From Oleiagrimonas sp. C23AA (GTDB lineage: Bacteria; Pseudomonadota; Gammaproteobacteria; Xanthomonadales; Rhodanobacteraceae), in assembly GCF_011759385.1 (NCBI RefSeq), contig NZ_JAARLY010000001.1, positions 310,001 to 374,000 of the forward strand: a DNA stretch of 64,000 nucleotides, given 5' to 3'. Made by a program: the position numbers and the translations under genes. Positions 1-9,800 of this stretch are shown one piece after another. The notes below the pieces were generated by a model. The model ran no database searches, was not told the origin of the DNA, and worked only from the letters and a program-made list of their open reading frames with translations. Each line of letters opens with the position of its first letter. The stretch's first letter is position 1.

Positions 1-404
1 TGGATCATCCGGACGGCCTGGCCGAGGCCGAGTACGAGGCTTTGTTCGGGCAGCGTGAGCCGGTGCTGTTCGCCTTCCATGGGTATCCGCACGTGATCGA
101 CGGCCTGGCGCAGACCCGTGGCCATGGTGCGCGTTTTCACAGTGAGGGCTATCGCGAGGAAGGCACCACCACCACCCCGTTCGACATGGTGGTGCGCAAC
201 CGGGTCAGCCGTTATCACCTGGCACGCCAGGCGCTGGACCTGGCCGGTCGCGACGACGCGCCGGCACAGGCGCTGCGCGAACACTGCGAGCACCTGCTGG
301 CCACCCACGAGGCGTATATCCGCGAGCATCTGGAAGACATGCCGGCGGTGACCGAATGGCGCTGGCCGCGCCACACCACGGCCGATGGCGCCGGCCATGT
401 CTGA
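1..404 (+). CDS. xfp: Phosphoketolase, C-terminal fragment (gene starts before the window)
   Basis: The last ~134 codons of a thiamine-diphosphate phosphoketolase, which splits xylulose 5-phosphate (and often fructose 6-phosphate) with phosphate into acetyl phosphate plus an aldose phosphate in the cytoplasm. The reading frame is open from base 3. The fragment has the hallmarks of the XFP C-terminal domain: VLFAFHGYP followed by GYREEGTTTTPFDMVV and a basic helical tail ending in a Trp-rich segment. The stop overlaps the start of the next gene by about 20 bases, so it is the upstream gene of a tightly coupled operon. The TPP-binding part lies outside the window, so substrate preference cannot be judged. 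Confidence 0.93.
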   Translation, partial: DHPDGLAEAEYEALFGQREPVLFAFHGYPHVIDGLAQTRGHGARFHSEGYREEGTTTTPFDMVVRNRVSRYHLARQALDLAGRDDAPAQALREHCEHLLATHEAYIREHLEDMPAVTEWRWPRHTTADGAGHV

Positions 405-1935
405 GGCGAAAGTGGAGTCGGTCGTGAATGCGACAGGTACGCTGCGCCCACGCCGGCTGGGCGTCGATACGCAGCACGAGGCAGTGGTGGTGCTGCGCGC
501 CGATGCGCCGGTGTGCCGCGCCGAAGGCTTCGAGGCGCATGCGCGCGTCGAGGTCAGTTCGCCGCGTGGCAGCATCCTGGCCACGCTGTACATTCTGCAC
601 GCCGGCCAGATGCTGGACGAGGACGAGGTGGGCCTCTCCGAATCGGCATGGACGCAGCTTGATCCGCAACCGGGCGAGCGCCTGAGTTTTCGTCATCCGG
701 TGCCCAGCGAGGCGATGAGCCACGTGCGCGGCAAGATCTACGGTGCCACGCTGGGCGAGGGCCAATACGAGGCGATTATCGGGGAAGTGGTCGCCGGTCG
801 CCTGAGCAATGTCGACATGGCCGCGTTTCTGGTGGCCTGCGCCGACGGGCGCATGACGCCGACCGAAGTGACCGCGTTGACCCGCGCCATGGTCCACGGC
901 GGGAGCCGCCTGAGCTGGCCGCATCCGCGCGTGGTCGACAAGCACTGCATTGGTGGCCTGCCCGGTAACCGCACCACGCCGATCGTGGTCTCGATCGTCA
1001 CCGCGCTGGGACTGATCATGCCCAAGACCAGCTCGCGTGCCATCACGTCGCCGGCCGGCACTGCCGACACCATCGAAACCATGACCCGCGTCGACCTGGA
1101 TCTGGAAGCGATGCGGCGTGTGGTCGAAGCCGAGGGCGGCTGCATGGTCTGGGGTGGCGCCATGGCGCTCAGCCCCGCCGACGACGTGCTGATCCGCGTC
1201 GAACGCATGCTCGATCTGGACAGCGAGGGCCAGCTGGTGGCCTCGGTGTTGTCCAAGAAGGCCGCCGCTGGTTCCACCGACGTGGTCATCGACATCCCGG
1301 TGGGCGACACCGCCAAGGTGCGCAGCCAGGCCGAGGCCCAGGCGCTGCTGACCGCACTGCGCCGCACCGCACAGGACATCGGCCTGAATCTGCACGGCCT
1401 GATCAGCGACGGCAGCCAGCCGGTGGGGTGTGGCATCGGTCCGGCGCTGGAGGCCCACGATGTGCTCGCGGTGCTGCAGAACCACCCGGAAGCGCCGGCT
1501 GATCTTCGCGCGCGGGCGCTGGATGTGGCCGCGGCGGTGATCGAGATGGGCGGGTTGGCGCAGGGCGCGGCGGCGCATGGGCTGGCCTTGAACGTGCTGG
1601 CCGACGGCCGTGCCTGGCGCAAGTTCCAGGCCATCTGCATGGCCCAGGGCGGGCTTCGCGAGCCCGGTCGTGCCAGCCAGCGACATGCCGTTTGCGCACC
1701 GACCAGCGGCCACATCAAGGCCATCGACAACCGCCTGCTGGCGCGCGTGGCCAAGCTGGCCGGTGCGCCGCACGTGGTCACCGCCGGCGTGTATCTGCAC
1801 GCGCATGTCGGTGACGCGGTTCAGGCCGGGCAGCCAATGTTCGATGTCCATGCCGAATCGCGCGGTGAACTCGATTACGCGCTGGACTTCATCGGCCGGC
1901 ACCCGGCCATCTTACATCTGGAGAGCGTTGCATGA
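385..1935 (+). CDS. Archaeal-type AMP phosphorylase / thymidine phosphorylase family protein
   Basis: A 516-residue member of the pyrimidine/AMP phosphorylase family, predicted to split nucleoside monophosphates (or nucleosides) with phosphate into base plus ribose 1,5-bisphosphate (or pentose 1-phosphate). It follows the long archaeal AMP phosphorylase pattern rather than E. coli DeoA: an extra N-terminal domain of about 85 residues, then KHCIGGLPGNRTTP (from residue 186), SSRAITSPAGTADT (about 215-228), WGGAMALSPADD, VERMLDLDSEGQL and SKKAAAGSTDVVIDIPVG. Phosphate- and base-binding segments therefore look intact. ATG at 385 lies inside the phosphoketolase end; ATG 397 is an alternative start. 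The stop overlaps the PRPP synthetase start (ATGA). Family assignment is firm; AMP rather than thymidine as substrate is inferred from similarity to archaeal enzymes. Confidence 0.88.
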   Translation: MAPAMSEAKVESVVNATGTLRPRRLGVDTQHEAVVVLRADAPVCRAEGFEAHARVEVSSPRGSILATLYILHAGQMLDEDEVGLSESAWTQLDPQPGERLSFRHPVPSEAMSHVRGKIYGATLGEGQYEAIIGEVVAGRLSNVDMAAFLVACADGRMTPTEVTALTRAMVHGGSRLSWPHPRVVDKHCIGGLPGNRTTPIVVSIVTALGLIMPKTSSRAITSPAGTADTIETMTRVDLDLEAMRRVVEAEGGCMVWGGAMALSPADDVLIRVERMLDLDSEGQLVASVLSKKAAAGSTDVVIDIPVGDTAKVRSQAEAQALLTALRRTAQDIGLNLHGLISDGSQPVGCGIGPALEAHDVLAVLQNHPEAPADLRARALDVAAAVIEMGGLAQGAAAHGLALNVLADGRAWRKFQAICMAQGGLREPGRASQRHAVCAPTSGHIKAIDNRLLARVAKLAGAPHVVTAGVYLHAHVGDAVQAGQPMFDVHAESRGELDYALDFIGRHPAILHLESVA

Positions 1936-2852
1936 TCTGTTTGTACACGATGCCCGGCAACGCGCCGACGGCAGGGGCGCTGGCCGCCCACCTGGACGGC
2001 GACTATGCCGTGCGCTGCGAGCCGGTATCGGTGCATGCATTTCCCGATGGCGAGAGCATGGTGCAACTGCCGCCGCCGGCGCCGGACACTGAGGCGGTGC
2101 TGGTGTGCACGCTGGACCGGCCCGATACCAAGACGGTGCCGCTGCTGGCGGCGGCCGCCACGCTGCGAGAACTGGGCGCGCGGCGGGTCGGGCTGGTCGC
2201 GCCGTACCTGGCCTATATGCGCCAGGACAAGCGCTTTGCGCCGGGGCAGGCGGTCTCGGCGCGCAGCTACGCCGCGTTGCTGTCGGCGCATTTCGACTGG
2301 CTGGTGACGGTCGATCCGCACCTGCATCGCATTAAGCAGCTGTCGGAAGTCTACGCGCTGCAAAGTCGCGTGGTGCACGCCGCGCCGTACCTGGCCGAGT
2401 GGATCAAGGCGCATGTTCCCAGGCCGCTGATCATCGGTCCGGATGACGAAAGTGAGCAGTGGGCGCGCGATGTCGCCGCGCGCATCAACGCGCCGGTGCT
2501 GGTGCTGCGCAAGCAGCGCTTCGGCGATACCGATGTACGCGTGACGGTGCCCGAATTGGGTCACTATCCCGAACATACGCCGGTGTTGCTGGACGACATC
2601 ATCTCCAGCGGTCGCACCCTGGTTGGTGCGCTAGAGCATCTGCGCGAGGCGCACAGCGTGCCGGCGGTCTGCGTGGCCGTGCACGGCCTGCTCGCCGGGG
2701 ATGCCATGGCGCAGATCCGCGCCGCCGGCGCCGCGCAAATAGTCTGCAGCACCAGCGTGGCGCATGAAACGGCGCTCATCGACATCAGCGCGGCGCTGGC
2801 CGAGGGTGTGCGTGAGCTTGTGGCGCCGCGCGTCACGGAGGTGACGGCATGA
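1932..2852 (+). CDS. Ribose-phosphate pyrophosphokinase paralogue (PRPP synthetase-like)
   Basis: A 306-residue PRPP synthetase homologue, expected to transfer pyrophosphate from ATP to ribose 5-phosphate, giving PRPP and AMP. Visible motifs: the ATP-binding YMRQDKRF (about residues 95-102), the K-x-R catalytic loop in LRKQRFGD, and a C-terminal PRPP loop LLDDIISSGRTLVGA. The pyrophosphate region reads VDPHLHR instead of the usual VDLHA-QIQGFF of bacterial housekeeping Prs, which resembles the archaeal (class III-like) branch. It is therefore probably a second, specialised enzyme. Its start overlaps the upstream stop by 4 bases and its end overlaps the nuclease gene by 4, so all three should be translated together. 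It would produce AMP, the likely substrate of the neighbouring phosphorylase. Confidence 0.87.
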   Translation: MICLYTMPGNAPTAGALAAHLDGDYAVRCEPVSVHAFPDGESMVQLPPPAPDTEAVLVCTLDRPDTKTVPLLAAAATLRELGARRVGLVAPYLAYMRQDKRFAPGQAVSARSYAALLSAHFDWLVTVDPHLHRIKQLSEVYALQSRVVHAAPYLAEWIKAHVPRPLIIGPDDESEQWARDVAARINAPVLVLRKQRFGDTDVRVTVPELGHYPEHTPVLLDDIISSGRTLVGALEHLREAHSVPAVCVAVHGLLAGDAMAQIRAAGAAQIVCSTSVAHETALIDISAALAEGVRELVAPRVTEVTA

Positions 2853-4279
2853 TCCGCTTCAGCAGCCACGGTGCGGCCAAGCAGGTCACCGGCTCATGCC
2901 ATCTGATCGAAACCTCCCGCGCGCGGGTGCTGATCGATTGCGGCATGTTCCAGGGCAGCCGCGAGCTGGCCGAGGAAAACGCCGAGGGCTTCGGCTTCGA
3001 GGCCAGCAAGGTGGATGCAGTATTGCTGACGCACGCGCATCTGGATCATTGCGGACGCCTGCCGTTGCTGGTCAAGCGCGGCTTTCACGGGCGCATCCAC
3101 TGTACCGCTGCCACGCGCGAGCTGGGTCGGCTGGTGATGCTCGATTCGGCCGGACTGCAGGAAGAAGACGCGCGCCGTGCGCAGCACCATGCCCGCGGTC
3201 GCAGCGTGCCCGGTCCGCTATACGGCACGCTGGATGCCCTGCGTACCATGGATCATTTTGCCGATCCGGTGGCCTACGGTCAGCGCCGCGAAGTGGCGCC
3301 GGGTATCTGCGCCACCTTCGTCAACGCCGGGCACATCCTGGGTTCCTCGTCGGTGTTCGTGGAGATCGAGGACGACGGTGAGCGCGTCACGGTGCATTTC
3401 TCCGGCGACCTGGGCAGTCCCGGCCGGCCATTGCTTGATGATCCCGTGCCACCCCCGCATACGCCAGATTATGTGGTCATGGAAACCACCTACGGTGACC
3501 GCAACCATCGTCCCTGGCAGGCCTCGGTGGACGAGTTTGTCGACACCATCCATGGTGCCTACGAACGCGGCGGCAACGTGTTGATACCGAGCTTTGCGCT
3601 GGAACGCTCGCAGGACGTGCTTTACGTGCTTTACCAGGCCATTGAGCAGGGCCGCCTACCCAGGCATCTGCCGGTGTTCCTGGACTCGCCGATGGCCATT
3701 TCGGCCACGCAGATATTCATGGATCATCCCGAGGCGCTGCGGGCCGGTTTCCGCGAGGAGCTGGCCAAGCGCGACCCGATGCAGTTGATGGGGTTGCACA
3801 TGACGCGCGAGACGGCCGACTCGATGGCCATCAACCGCATTCACGGAGGCGCGGTGATCATGGCCGGCTCGGGCATGTGCACGGGCGGACGCATCCGTCA
3901 TCACCTGCGCCAGAATCTGGCTGATCAAAATAACAGTGTGATCTTCGTCGGCTATGCCGCCCAGGGCACGTTGGCGCGCATCATCGTCGATGGTGCACGC
4001 AGTGTGCGTCTGTTTGGCGAAGAGATTCCGGTGCGTGCGGCCATCCACACCATCAATGGTTTCTCGGCCCATGCCGGGCAGCATGAATTGCTGGCCTGGC
4101 TGGATGCGTGCGGGCATCCGCGCGAGGTGTTCCTCGTGCATGGTGACTATGATCGCGGCATGCGCGCTTTTGGCGAGCAGTTGGACGCGCGCGGCCAGGA
4201 ATGGCGCATGCCCGGTCACGGCGAGCCGATACGCCTGCACGCCCACCGCAAGGGAGGCGTCCGTGCCCATCACGATTGA
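2849..4279 (+). CDS. Beta-CASP metallo-beta-lactamase RNA nuclease-like protein
   Basis: A 476-residue MBL-fold protein of the beta-CASP/CPSF73 group, predicted to cut or trim RNA in the cytoplasm using two zinc ions. The zinc motif THAHLDHCGR lies at residues 61-70; further ligand motifs are NAGHILGSSSV, SGDLG and VHGD near the end. The CPSF-type signatures METTYGDR, SGMCTGGRIRHHL and the C-terminal FSAHAGQ (RNA-metabolising domain) are present. No signal peptide is seen. ATGA overlaps join it to the Prs-like gene upstream, and its end overlaps the proton-ATPase start by 17 bases. A nuclease in an operon with nucleotide phosphorolysis suggests RNA or oligonucleotide turnover; that role is inferred. 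Confidence 0.87.
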   Translation: MIRFSSHGAAKQVTGSCHLIETSRARVLIDCGMFQGSRELAEENAEGFGFEASKVDAVLLTHAHLDHCGRLPLLVKRGFHGRIHCTAATRELGRLVMLDSAGLQEEDARRAQHHARGRSVPGPLYGTLDALRTMDHFADPVAYGQRREVAPGICATFVNAGHILGSSSVFVEIEDDGERVTVHFSGDLGSPGRPLLDDPVPPPHTPDYVVMETTYGDRNHRPWQASVDEFVDTIHGAYERGGNVLIPSFALERSQDVLYVLYQAIEQGRLPRHLPVFLDSPMAISATQIFMDHPEALRAGFREELAKRDPMQLMGLHMTRETADSMAINRIHGGAVIMAGSGMCTGGRIRHHLRQNLADQNNSVIFVGYAAQGTLARIIVDGARSVRLFGEEIPVRAAIHTINGFSAHAGQHELLAWLDACGHPREVFLVHGDYDRGMRAFGEQLDARGQEWRMPGHGEPIRLHAHRKGGVRAHHD

Positions 4280-6770
4280 CACCAAGAAGGCCGAAAGCGC
4301 CTCGGTCGAAGAGACGCTGGCTACCCTTCAAACCACCGCCGACGGCCTGGACGGCCAAACCGCCCGTGCGCGTCTTGACGAATATGGGCCCAATCGCCTG
4401 CCGGAAGACCGACGCAGCGGTTGGCGGCGCCTGTTGCATTATTTCTGGGGGCCGATACCGGGCATGATCGAGGCCGCCGCGGTGCTGTCGGCACTGGTGC
4501 GGCACTGGGCGGACCTGGTGATCATCGTGCTGCTGCTGCTGTTTAACGCCGCAGTTGGCTTCTGGCAGGAGTACAAGGCTTCCAGCGCGCTCGACGCGCT
4601 CAAGCAGCAACTGGCGATGAAGGCACGCGTGCGCCGGGACGGTCAGTGGCAGGCCATCGATGCGGCCGAGCTGGTGCCCGGCGACGTGGTCAGCGTGAAG
4701 CTGGGCGATATCGTGCCGGCCGACATCAAGCTGGTGGCGGGCGATTACCTGAGCGTGGACCAGTCTGCGCTGACCGGTGAATCGCTGGCCGTGCAGCGTC
4801 GGCGTAGCGAGGTGATCTATTCCGGCTCCATCGCGCGGCAAGGGCAGATGCAGGGCGTGGTATACGCCACCGGCGCGCACACCTACCTGGGACGCACCGC
4901 GCAGCTGGTGCAGAAGGCTGGCGCGCCCTCGCATTTCCAGAAAGCGGTGCTGTCGATTGGTGACTACCTGATCTATATCAGCCTGGCGCTGGTCATTGTG
5001 CTGGTGGGTATCGAGCTGATGCGCGGCCTGCCGTGGCTGGAGCTGGTGCAATTCGCACTGATTCTGACGGTCGCTTCGATCCCGGTGGCGATGCCGGCGG
5101 TACTGTCGGTGACCATGGCGCTGGGCGCGCTCAATCTTTCCAAGGACAAGGCCATCGTCTCGCGGCTGGAGTCGATCGAGGAAATGGCCGGTGTCGATGT
5201 GCTGTGCTCGGACAAGACCGGCACGCTGACGCGCAACCAATTGACGCTCGGCGAGACGCAGCTGTTCGGCGTCGACAGTGCCGAGTGGCTGCTGCGAGAT
5301 GCGGCCATGGCAAGCGAGGCCGATAATCCCGACGCCATCGACAGCGCCGTGTTTGCCGCCGTCGCCGACGGGCGCGTGCCGGAGGGCTATACGCTGGATC
5401 ACTTCGTGCCGTTCGATCCGGTCAGCAAGCGCTCGCTGGGCGCCTGGCAGACACCCCAAGGCGGCACGCGCGAGGCGGCCAAGGGCGCGCCGCAGGTGAT
5501 GCTGGATCTGGCCGGCGTTGACGCCGAGACGCGCCAGCGCGCGCAGGCCTGGATCGACGCGCAGGCCGAACGCGGCTATCGCACACTGGGCGTGGCCCAC
5601 CGCGAGGACGCTGGCGCCTGGGTCTTCGACGGCATGCTGGCGCTGTTCGATCCGCCGCGCGAGGACTCGGCACGCACCATTGCCGAGGCCCGCGCACACG
5701 GCATCGAAGTGAAGATGATCACCGGTGACAACCAGGCGATTGGCCGCGAGCTGGCAGGTCAGGTAGGCATCGGGCGCAACATTCTGGCGGCCAACCAGGT
5801 GTTCGGTGCCGATGGCGCGGCGCCGGCCGATCTTGCCGAGCGCATCGATGCCGCCGACGGCTTTGCGCAGGTGTTCCCCGAGCACAAGTACGGCATCGTC
5901 AAGGCACTGCAGGCGGCCGGCCATCAGGTGGCCATGACCGGCGATGGTGTCAACGACGCGCCGGCCTTGAAACAGGCCGATGTGGGCGTGGCGGTATCCG
6001 GTGCCACCGAGGCCGCGCGTGCGGCGGCCAGCTTGATCTTGACCGCACCGGGCCTGTCCACGGTGGTCAAGGCGGTAGAAGAGGCCCGGCGCATCTTCGA
6101 GCGTATGAACGCCTACGCCGTGTATCGCATCACCGAGACCATCCGCATCATGGTGTTCGTGGTGTTGGCGATGCTGGCCTACAACATCTACCCGATCACT
6201 GCGGTGATGATCATCCTGCTGGCCTTCTTCAATGATGTGCCGATCATGACCATCGCCTACGATCGCACCGCGCTGGACCCCAAGCCGGTGCGCTGGGACA
6301 TGCGCCGTGTGCTGAGTGCGGCCACGGCAATGGGCCTGACCGGCACTATTGGCAGTTTCCTGATGCTGTACGTGGCCATCGATTACCTGCACTTGCCCAC
6401 GCCCAAGGTGCAGACCTACATCTTCCTGAAGATGGCCGTGGCCGGGCACCTGACACTGTTCGTTTCGCGCACCCGCGGCGCCTATTGGCGCAAGCCGTGG
6501 CCGGCGCCGGTGATGCTGTGGTCGGCCATTGTCACCAAGGTGGCGGCCACGCTGTTGTGCGCTTGGGGCCTGGGCCTGGTGGCGCGCATTTCCTGGGCCG
6601 AGATCGGCCTGATCTGGGGCTACTCACTGGTCTGGTCGCTGCTGACCGACTGGGTCAAGCGCGTGGTCTACCGGCATCTGGAGCATGTCGCTCCACGACA
6701 CCGCGAGTTTCTAAGGACCTTGCAACATCCTTTTCACGCCTATGTCGGAGCGCGCCGGCGTAGGTCCTGA
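4263..6770 (+). CDS. P-type H+-ATPase (plasma-membrane proton-efflux type, P3A)
   Basis: An 835-residue P-type ATPase predicted to pump protons (possibly another cation) out across the inner membrane. The GTG start at 4263 is supported by AGGGAGG about 6 bases upstream and by the length, which equals that of PMA-type pumps; the open frame extends further upstream but inside the previous gene. Motifs in order: actuator LTGES, the M4 ion-site SIPVAMPAVLS, phosphorylation site CSDKTGTLT with Asp317, KGAPQ, MITGDN and hinge MTGDGVNDAPALKQ, then about six C-terminal membrane helices. PVAMP and the short C-terminus fit type P3A rather than calcium or metal pumps. It is the last gene of the five-gene operon. 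Ion specificity is inferred from motifs. Confidence 0.88.
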   Translation: MPITIDTKKAESASVEETLATLQTTADGLDGQTARARLDEYGPNRLPEDRRSGWRRLLHYFWGPIPGMIEAAAVLSALVRHWADLVIIVLLLLFNAAVGFWQEYKASSALDALKQQLAMKARVRRDGQWQAIDAAELVPGDVVSVKLGDIVPADIKLVAGDYLSVDQSALTGESLAVQRRRSEVIYSGSIARQGQMQGVVYATGAHTYLGRTAQLVQKAGAPSHFQKAVLSIGDYLIYISLALVIVLVGIELMRGLPWLELVQFALILTVASIPVAMPAVLSVTMALGALNLSKDKAIVSRLESIEEMAGVDVLCSDKTGTLTRNQLTLGETQLFGVDSAEWLLRDAAMASEADNPDAIDSAVFAAVADGRVPEGYTLDHFVPFDPVSKRSLGAWQTPQGGTREAAKGAPQVMLDLAGVDAETRQRAQAWIDAQAERGYRTLGVAHREDAGAWVFDGMLALFDPPREDSARTIAEARAHGIEVKMITGDNQAIGRELAGQVGIGRNILAANQVFGADGAAPADLAERIDAADGFAQVFPEHKYGIVKALQAAGHQVAMTGDGVNDAPALKQADVGVAVSGATEAARAAASLILTAPGLSTVVKAVEEARRIFERMNAYAVYRITETIRIMVFVVLAMLAYNIYPITAVMIILLAFFNDVPIMTIAYDRTALDPKPVRWDMRRVLSAATAMGLTGTIGSFLMLYVAIDYLHLPTPKVQTYIFLKMAVAGHLTLFVSRTRGAYWRKPWPAPVMLWSAIVTKVAATLLCAWGLGLVARISWAEIGLIWGYSLVWSLLTDWVKRVVYRHLEHVAPRHREFLRTLQHPFHAYVGARRRRS

Positions 6771-6859
6771 TCGACGCCGGAGGCGCGAGCGCGGCGGCTG
6801 ATTTATGATGACGCAGGGGCGCAAGGCTGCCCGCACACAAACACGCGTCGGGAGAAGCC

Positions 6860-9800
6860 GTGGACAGGGGCATATCTTCGGTCAACAGCGCGCACCGCGA
6901 GCGATTCTATCGCAGCGTGGCCGAGACCTTGGCCTTGCTGCACGCAGCCAGAGGACGGGATCGTCGTCAGGCGCTCGGCGAAGTCGCCGATGCATTGGCT
7001 TCGACCCTACAGGTGCCCCTGGTCTGGATCGGCTGGATCGACGCCGCAAGCCTGGCCGTGGAGGTGATGGCCGCCGCCGGCTCGGCCAAGGGCTATGCCG
7101 AGACCCTGCATCTGAGCCTGCGAGAAGGTAGCCCGGACGTCAGCAGCCCGCTGGCACAGGCGCTACGTGACGCGCGTGTACAGTTGGTCTCGGTTGACTC
7201 GCCCATCTTCGCACCCTGGCAGGCGTCGGCCAGACATTACGGCCTGGTGTCGTCCATCGTGGCGGTATCGGCGACCAATGAAGGCGGGCATATTTCGCTG
7301 GCCGTATACGCCGATGACCACAGTTGGACGCAGTCCCCTGATCTTGCCGACTGGGCCCAGCGACTGGTGTCCGAGATGGCACGATTCTGGGACCATCAGG
7401 CCCTGCTGGAGCGCGATCTTCGGCTGGGTCGTTACCGCGAGGCACAGCGGCGTATCCAGCGTGCCTTGCTGCGACAACCCGATCCCGACGCGGTGTTTCA
7501 TACACTGGCCGAGCAACTGGTCAAGGTGGCCGGTGCTGCCGCCGTGGGCGTGTTCGTCGCCGAGGAAGGTCGCGAAACACTGGTGCGACGGGCGCTTGCC
7601 GGTCCCATGGCCGAAGCCATGGCCGGGCTGCCCGAGCCCGGAAAGACCAGCACGGACGCGGTTCCCTACATGCCCACGCAGGCATTCATGAGCGGTCAGG
7701 CAGTCGTCCGGGTCCGTCCCGGTAGCCGTGACGATGTGTCTGAAACCTGGAAGCACAGCGCTCTCAATACGATGGGCGCGCTGGGCTGCTGGCCGTTCTC
7801 CGGCGGCACCAACGGGGAGCCCGCTGGCGTCTTTGCGGTCGCCACCTACGAGGCCGATGCGTTCGATGGCGAGATGCACCATCTGTTCGACGAACTGGCC
7901 GAAGCGGCGGGGCTGGCCCTGGAACGGCACCGGCAACACCATGCGCTGGCGCAGGAGCGTGAGCGTCAGACCCAGTTTGCCTTGCACGATCCGCTGACCG
8001 GATTACCCAACCGGAGGGCGCTTGAGATCCACCTGGATACGGCGCTGGCAGAGGTGACCGCCAGAGGGCATGCGCTGGCGGTGGGTCTGCTGGATCTGGA
8101 TGACTTCAAGCCGATCAACGACACCTACGGCCATGCTGTGGGTGACCGGGTATTGATCGGCATTGCCAAACGCTTGCAGGCAGCGCTACCGGCTCAGGGC
8201 TATGCCGCGCGACTGGGTGGCGACGAATTTGTGCTCGTGTTCGAGCTTGTTCATGGTGAGCTTGACCTGGACGTGTGGCTGGCACCTATATGGAAGGCTC
8301 TGCATCGGACGATCAGCATTGACGACAAATCGTTCGAGCTCTCGGCAAGTCTCGGTATTGCCCTGTATCCGGACCATGCCAGCGGCAGTGGTGACCAATT
8401 GTTGCGGTTCGCTGACCAGGCGATGTACCGCGTCAAGGCGGACAAGCAGCACCGATCCCAGTGGTGGTCGTTGCCACACGCCGGGGCTTCCGTGCCTGAC
8501 CCGGAAAACGTGTCCGAGCCTGTCACCACGCCGCATGGCGCACATGCAGCGGCGGCGTTGATGCCGTGGACGGCGTGTTTTGAAGCCCTCGTGCCAACGC
8601 TTGTGGGTGATCTGGTCTCCTGGCTGGAGGAGCATGCCGGTGCGCAACGCGTACTCAAGGTTCTTCCCGACGAGGATCTGCAGCGGCTGAAGGCGTTGTT
8701 CGCGCGGCGTGTGCGGCAACTGCTGGCCGCCCGCGTGAACCTCAGACAGCAGCGTCGCCAGGCTTTTATTCTCGGCTGCATGTTCGCGGCCAGTGGCGTG
8801 GAGGAAGTCACGCTGCTGGAAGCGGCCGAGTATCTTCGCGACCTGGTAGCCAGCGCTTTTGGCGCAGCCACGCATCGCGATCGCCGGCCTGTGGGGATCG
8901 TTCTGCAACGGCTGGCGATGGAGCGACAATGGCAGATTGAGGGCATGCGCCAGCTGCAGCGCACGCGCATGCGCCTGCTGTCGCAGGTCAGTGCGTTGGC
9001 CTGGTCGGCCAGCAGCTATCTGGAGTTGATCCGGGGCGTGGTGGATGTCCTTATCCGGGATCCGGAGGCCTGTGCATGCACGGTCGGTCGTCCCGACGAA
9101 GCTGGCTGCCTGGTATACGAGGCTGTTGGTGGTGATGTGTTCAAGGCTTATCTCAGGGCAGTAGCCGCCGGCCAGGCCGCACCCATCAGCGTCAGGGAGA
9201 GCCTGGCGGGTGGCAGTGGGCCCAGTGGTCGTGCCTGGCGCAGCGCCAGTATTCAGCGCACTGGACACTACGCCAGCGATGCTGCCGCCAGTCCCTGGCG
9301 CGATGTCGCGCTGTCTCTCGGGGTGCGTTCCAACGTGGCGGTGCCGCTGTTTCGCAGTCCAGGGAAGCCCGAGGCGCTGTTGACGCTGTATTCCTCGTTT
9401 CCGGGCGGCTTCTGCAGTGACGATCAGCAGGCCTTTCTGGAGCAAGTGAAGACTGTGCTGGATCTGGCCTTGGCCAGGCTTTCGCCACGCCGGCATGAGG
9501 CTCAGCTGCTTCCTTTTGTGGTGCGTGATCGCTGGCGCCGCCTGTTGCCTACGCCAGCGCTGCAAATGCACTACCAGCCGTTGGTATGTCTTCGCCGTGG
9601 CCAGGTGATCGAGCTGGAGGCGCTGGCGCGGCTGCGTGACGAGAACGGCCAGTGGCTGTTGCCTGGGCGCTTTCTTCATGCGTTCAGTGAGGACGACCTG
9701 CTACTGCTGTTCGAGCGGGCGTTGCAGCAGGCCACCGCGTGCCGGCAGCGGCAGTTCGCCGCCGGGCGCGAGCTGGATATCGCCGTCAACCTGCCGGCTT

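Noticed and set aside
205-1902. A 565-codon open frame on the minus strand across the AMP phosphorylase gene
   Set aside because: An antisense shadow of GC-rich coding DNA; its translation is rich in His, Arg and Gln with no domain, while the + strand gene has strong family motifs.
4053-6449. A 798-codon minus-strand open frame across the proton ATPase
   Set aside because: Same shadow effect; the + strand protein has all P-type ATPase motifs.
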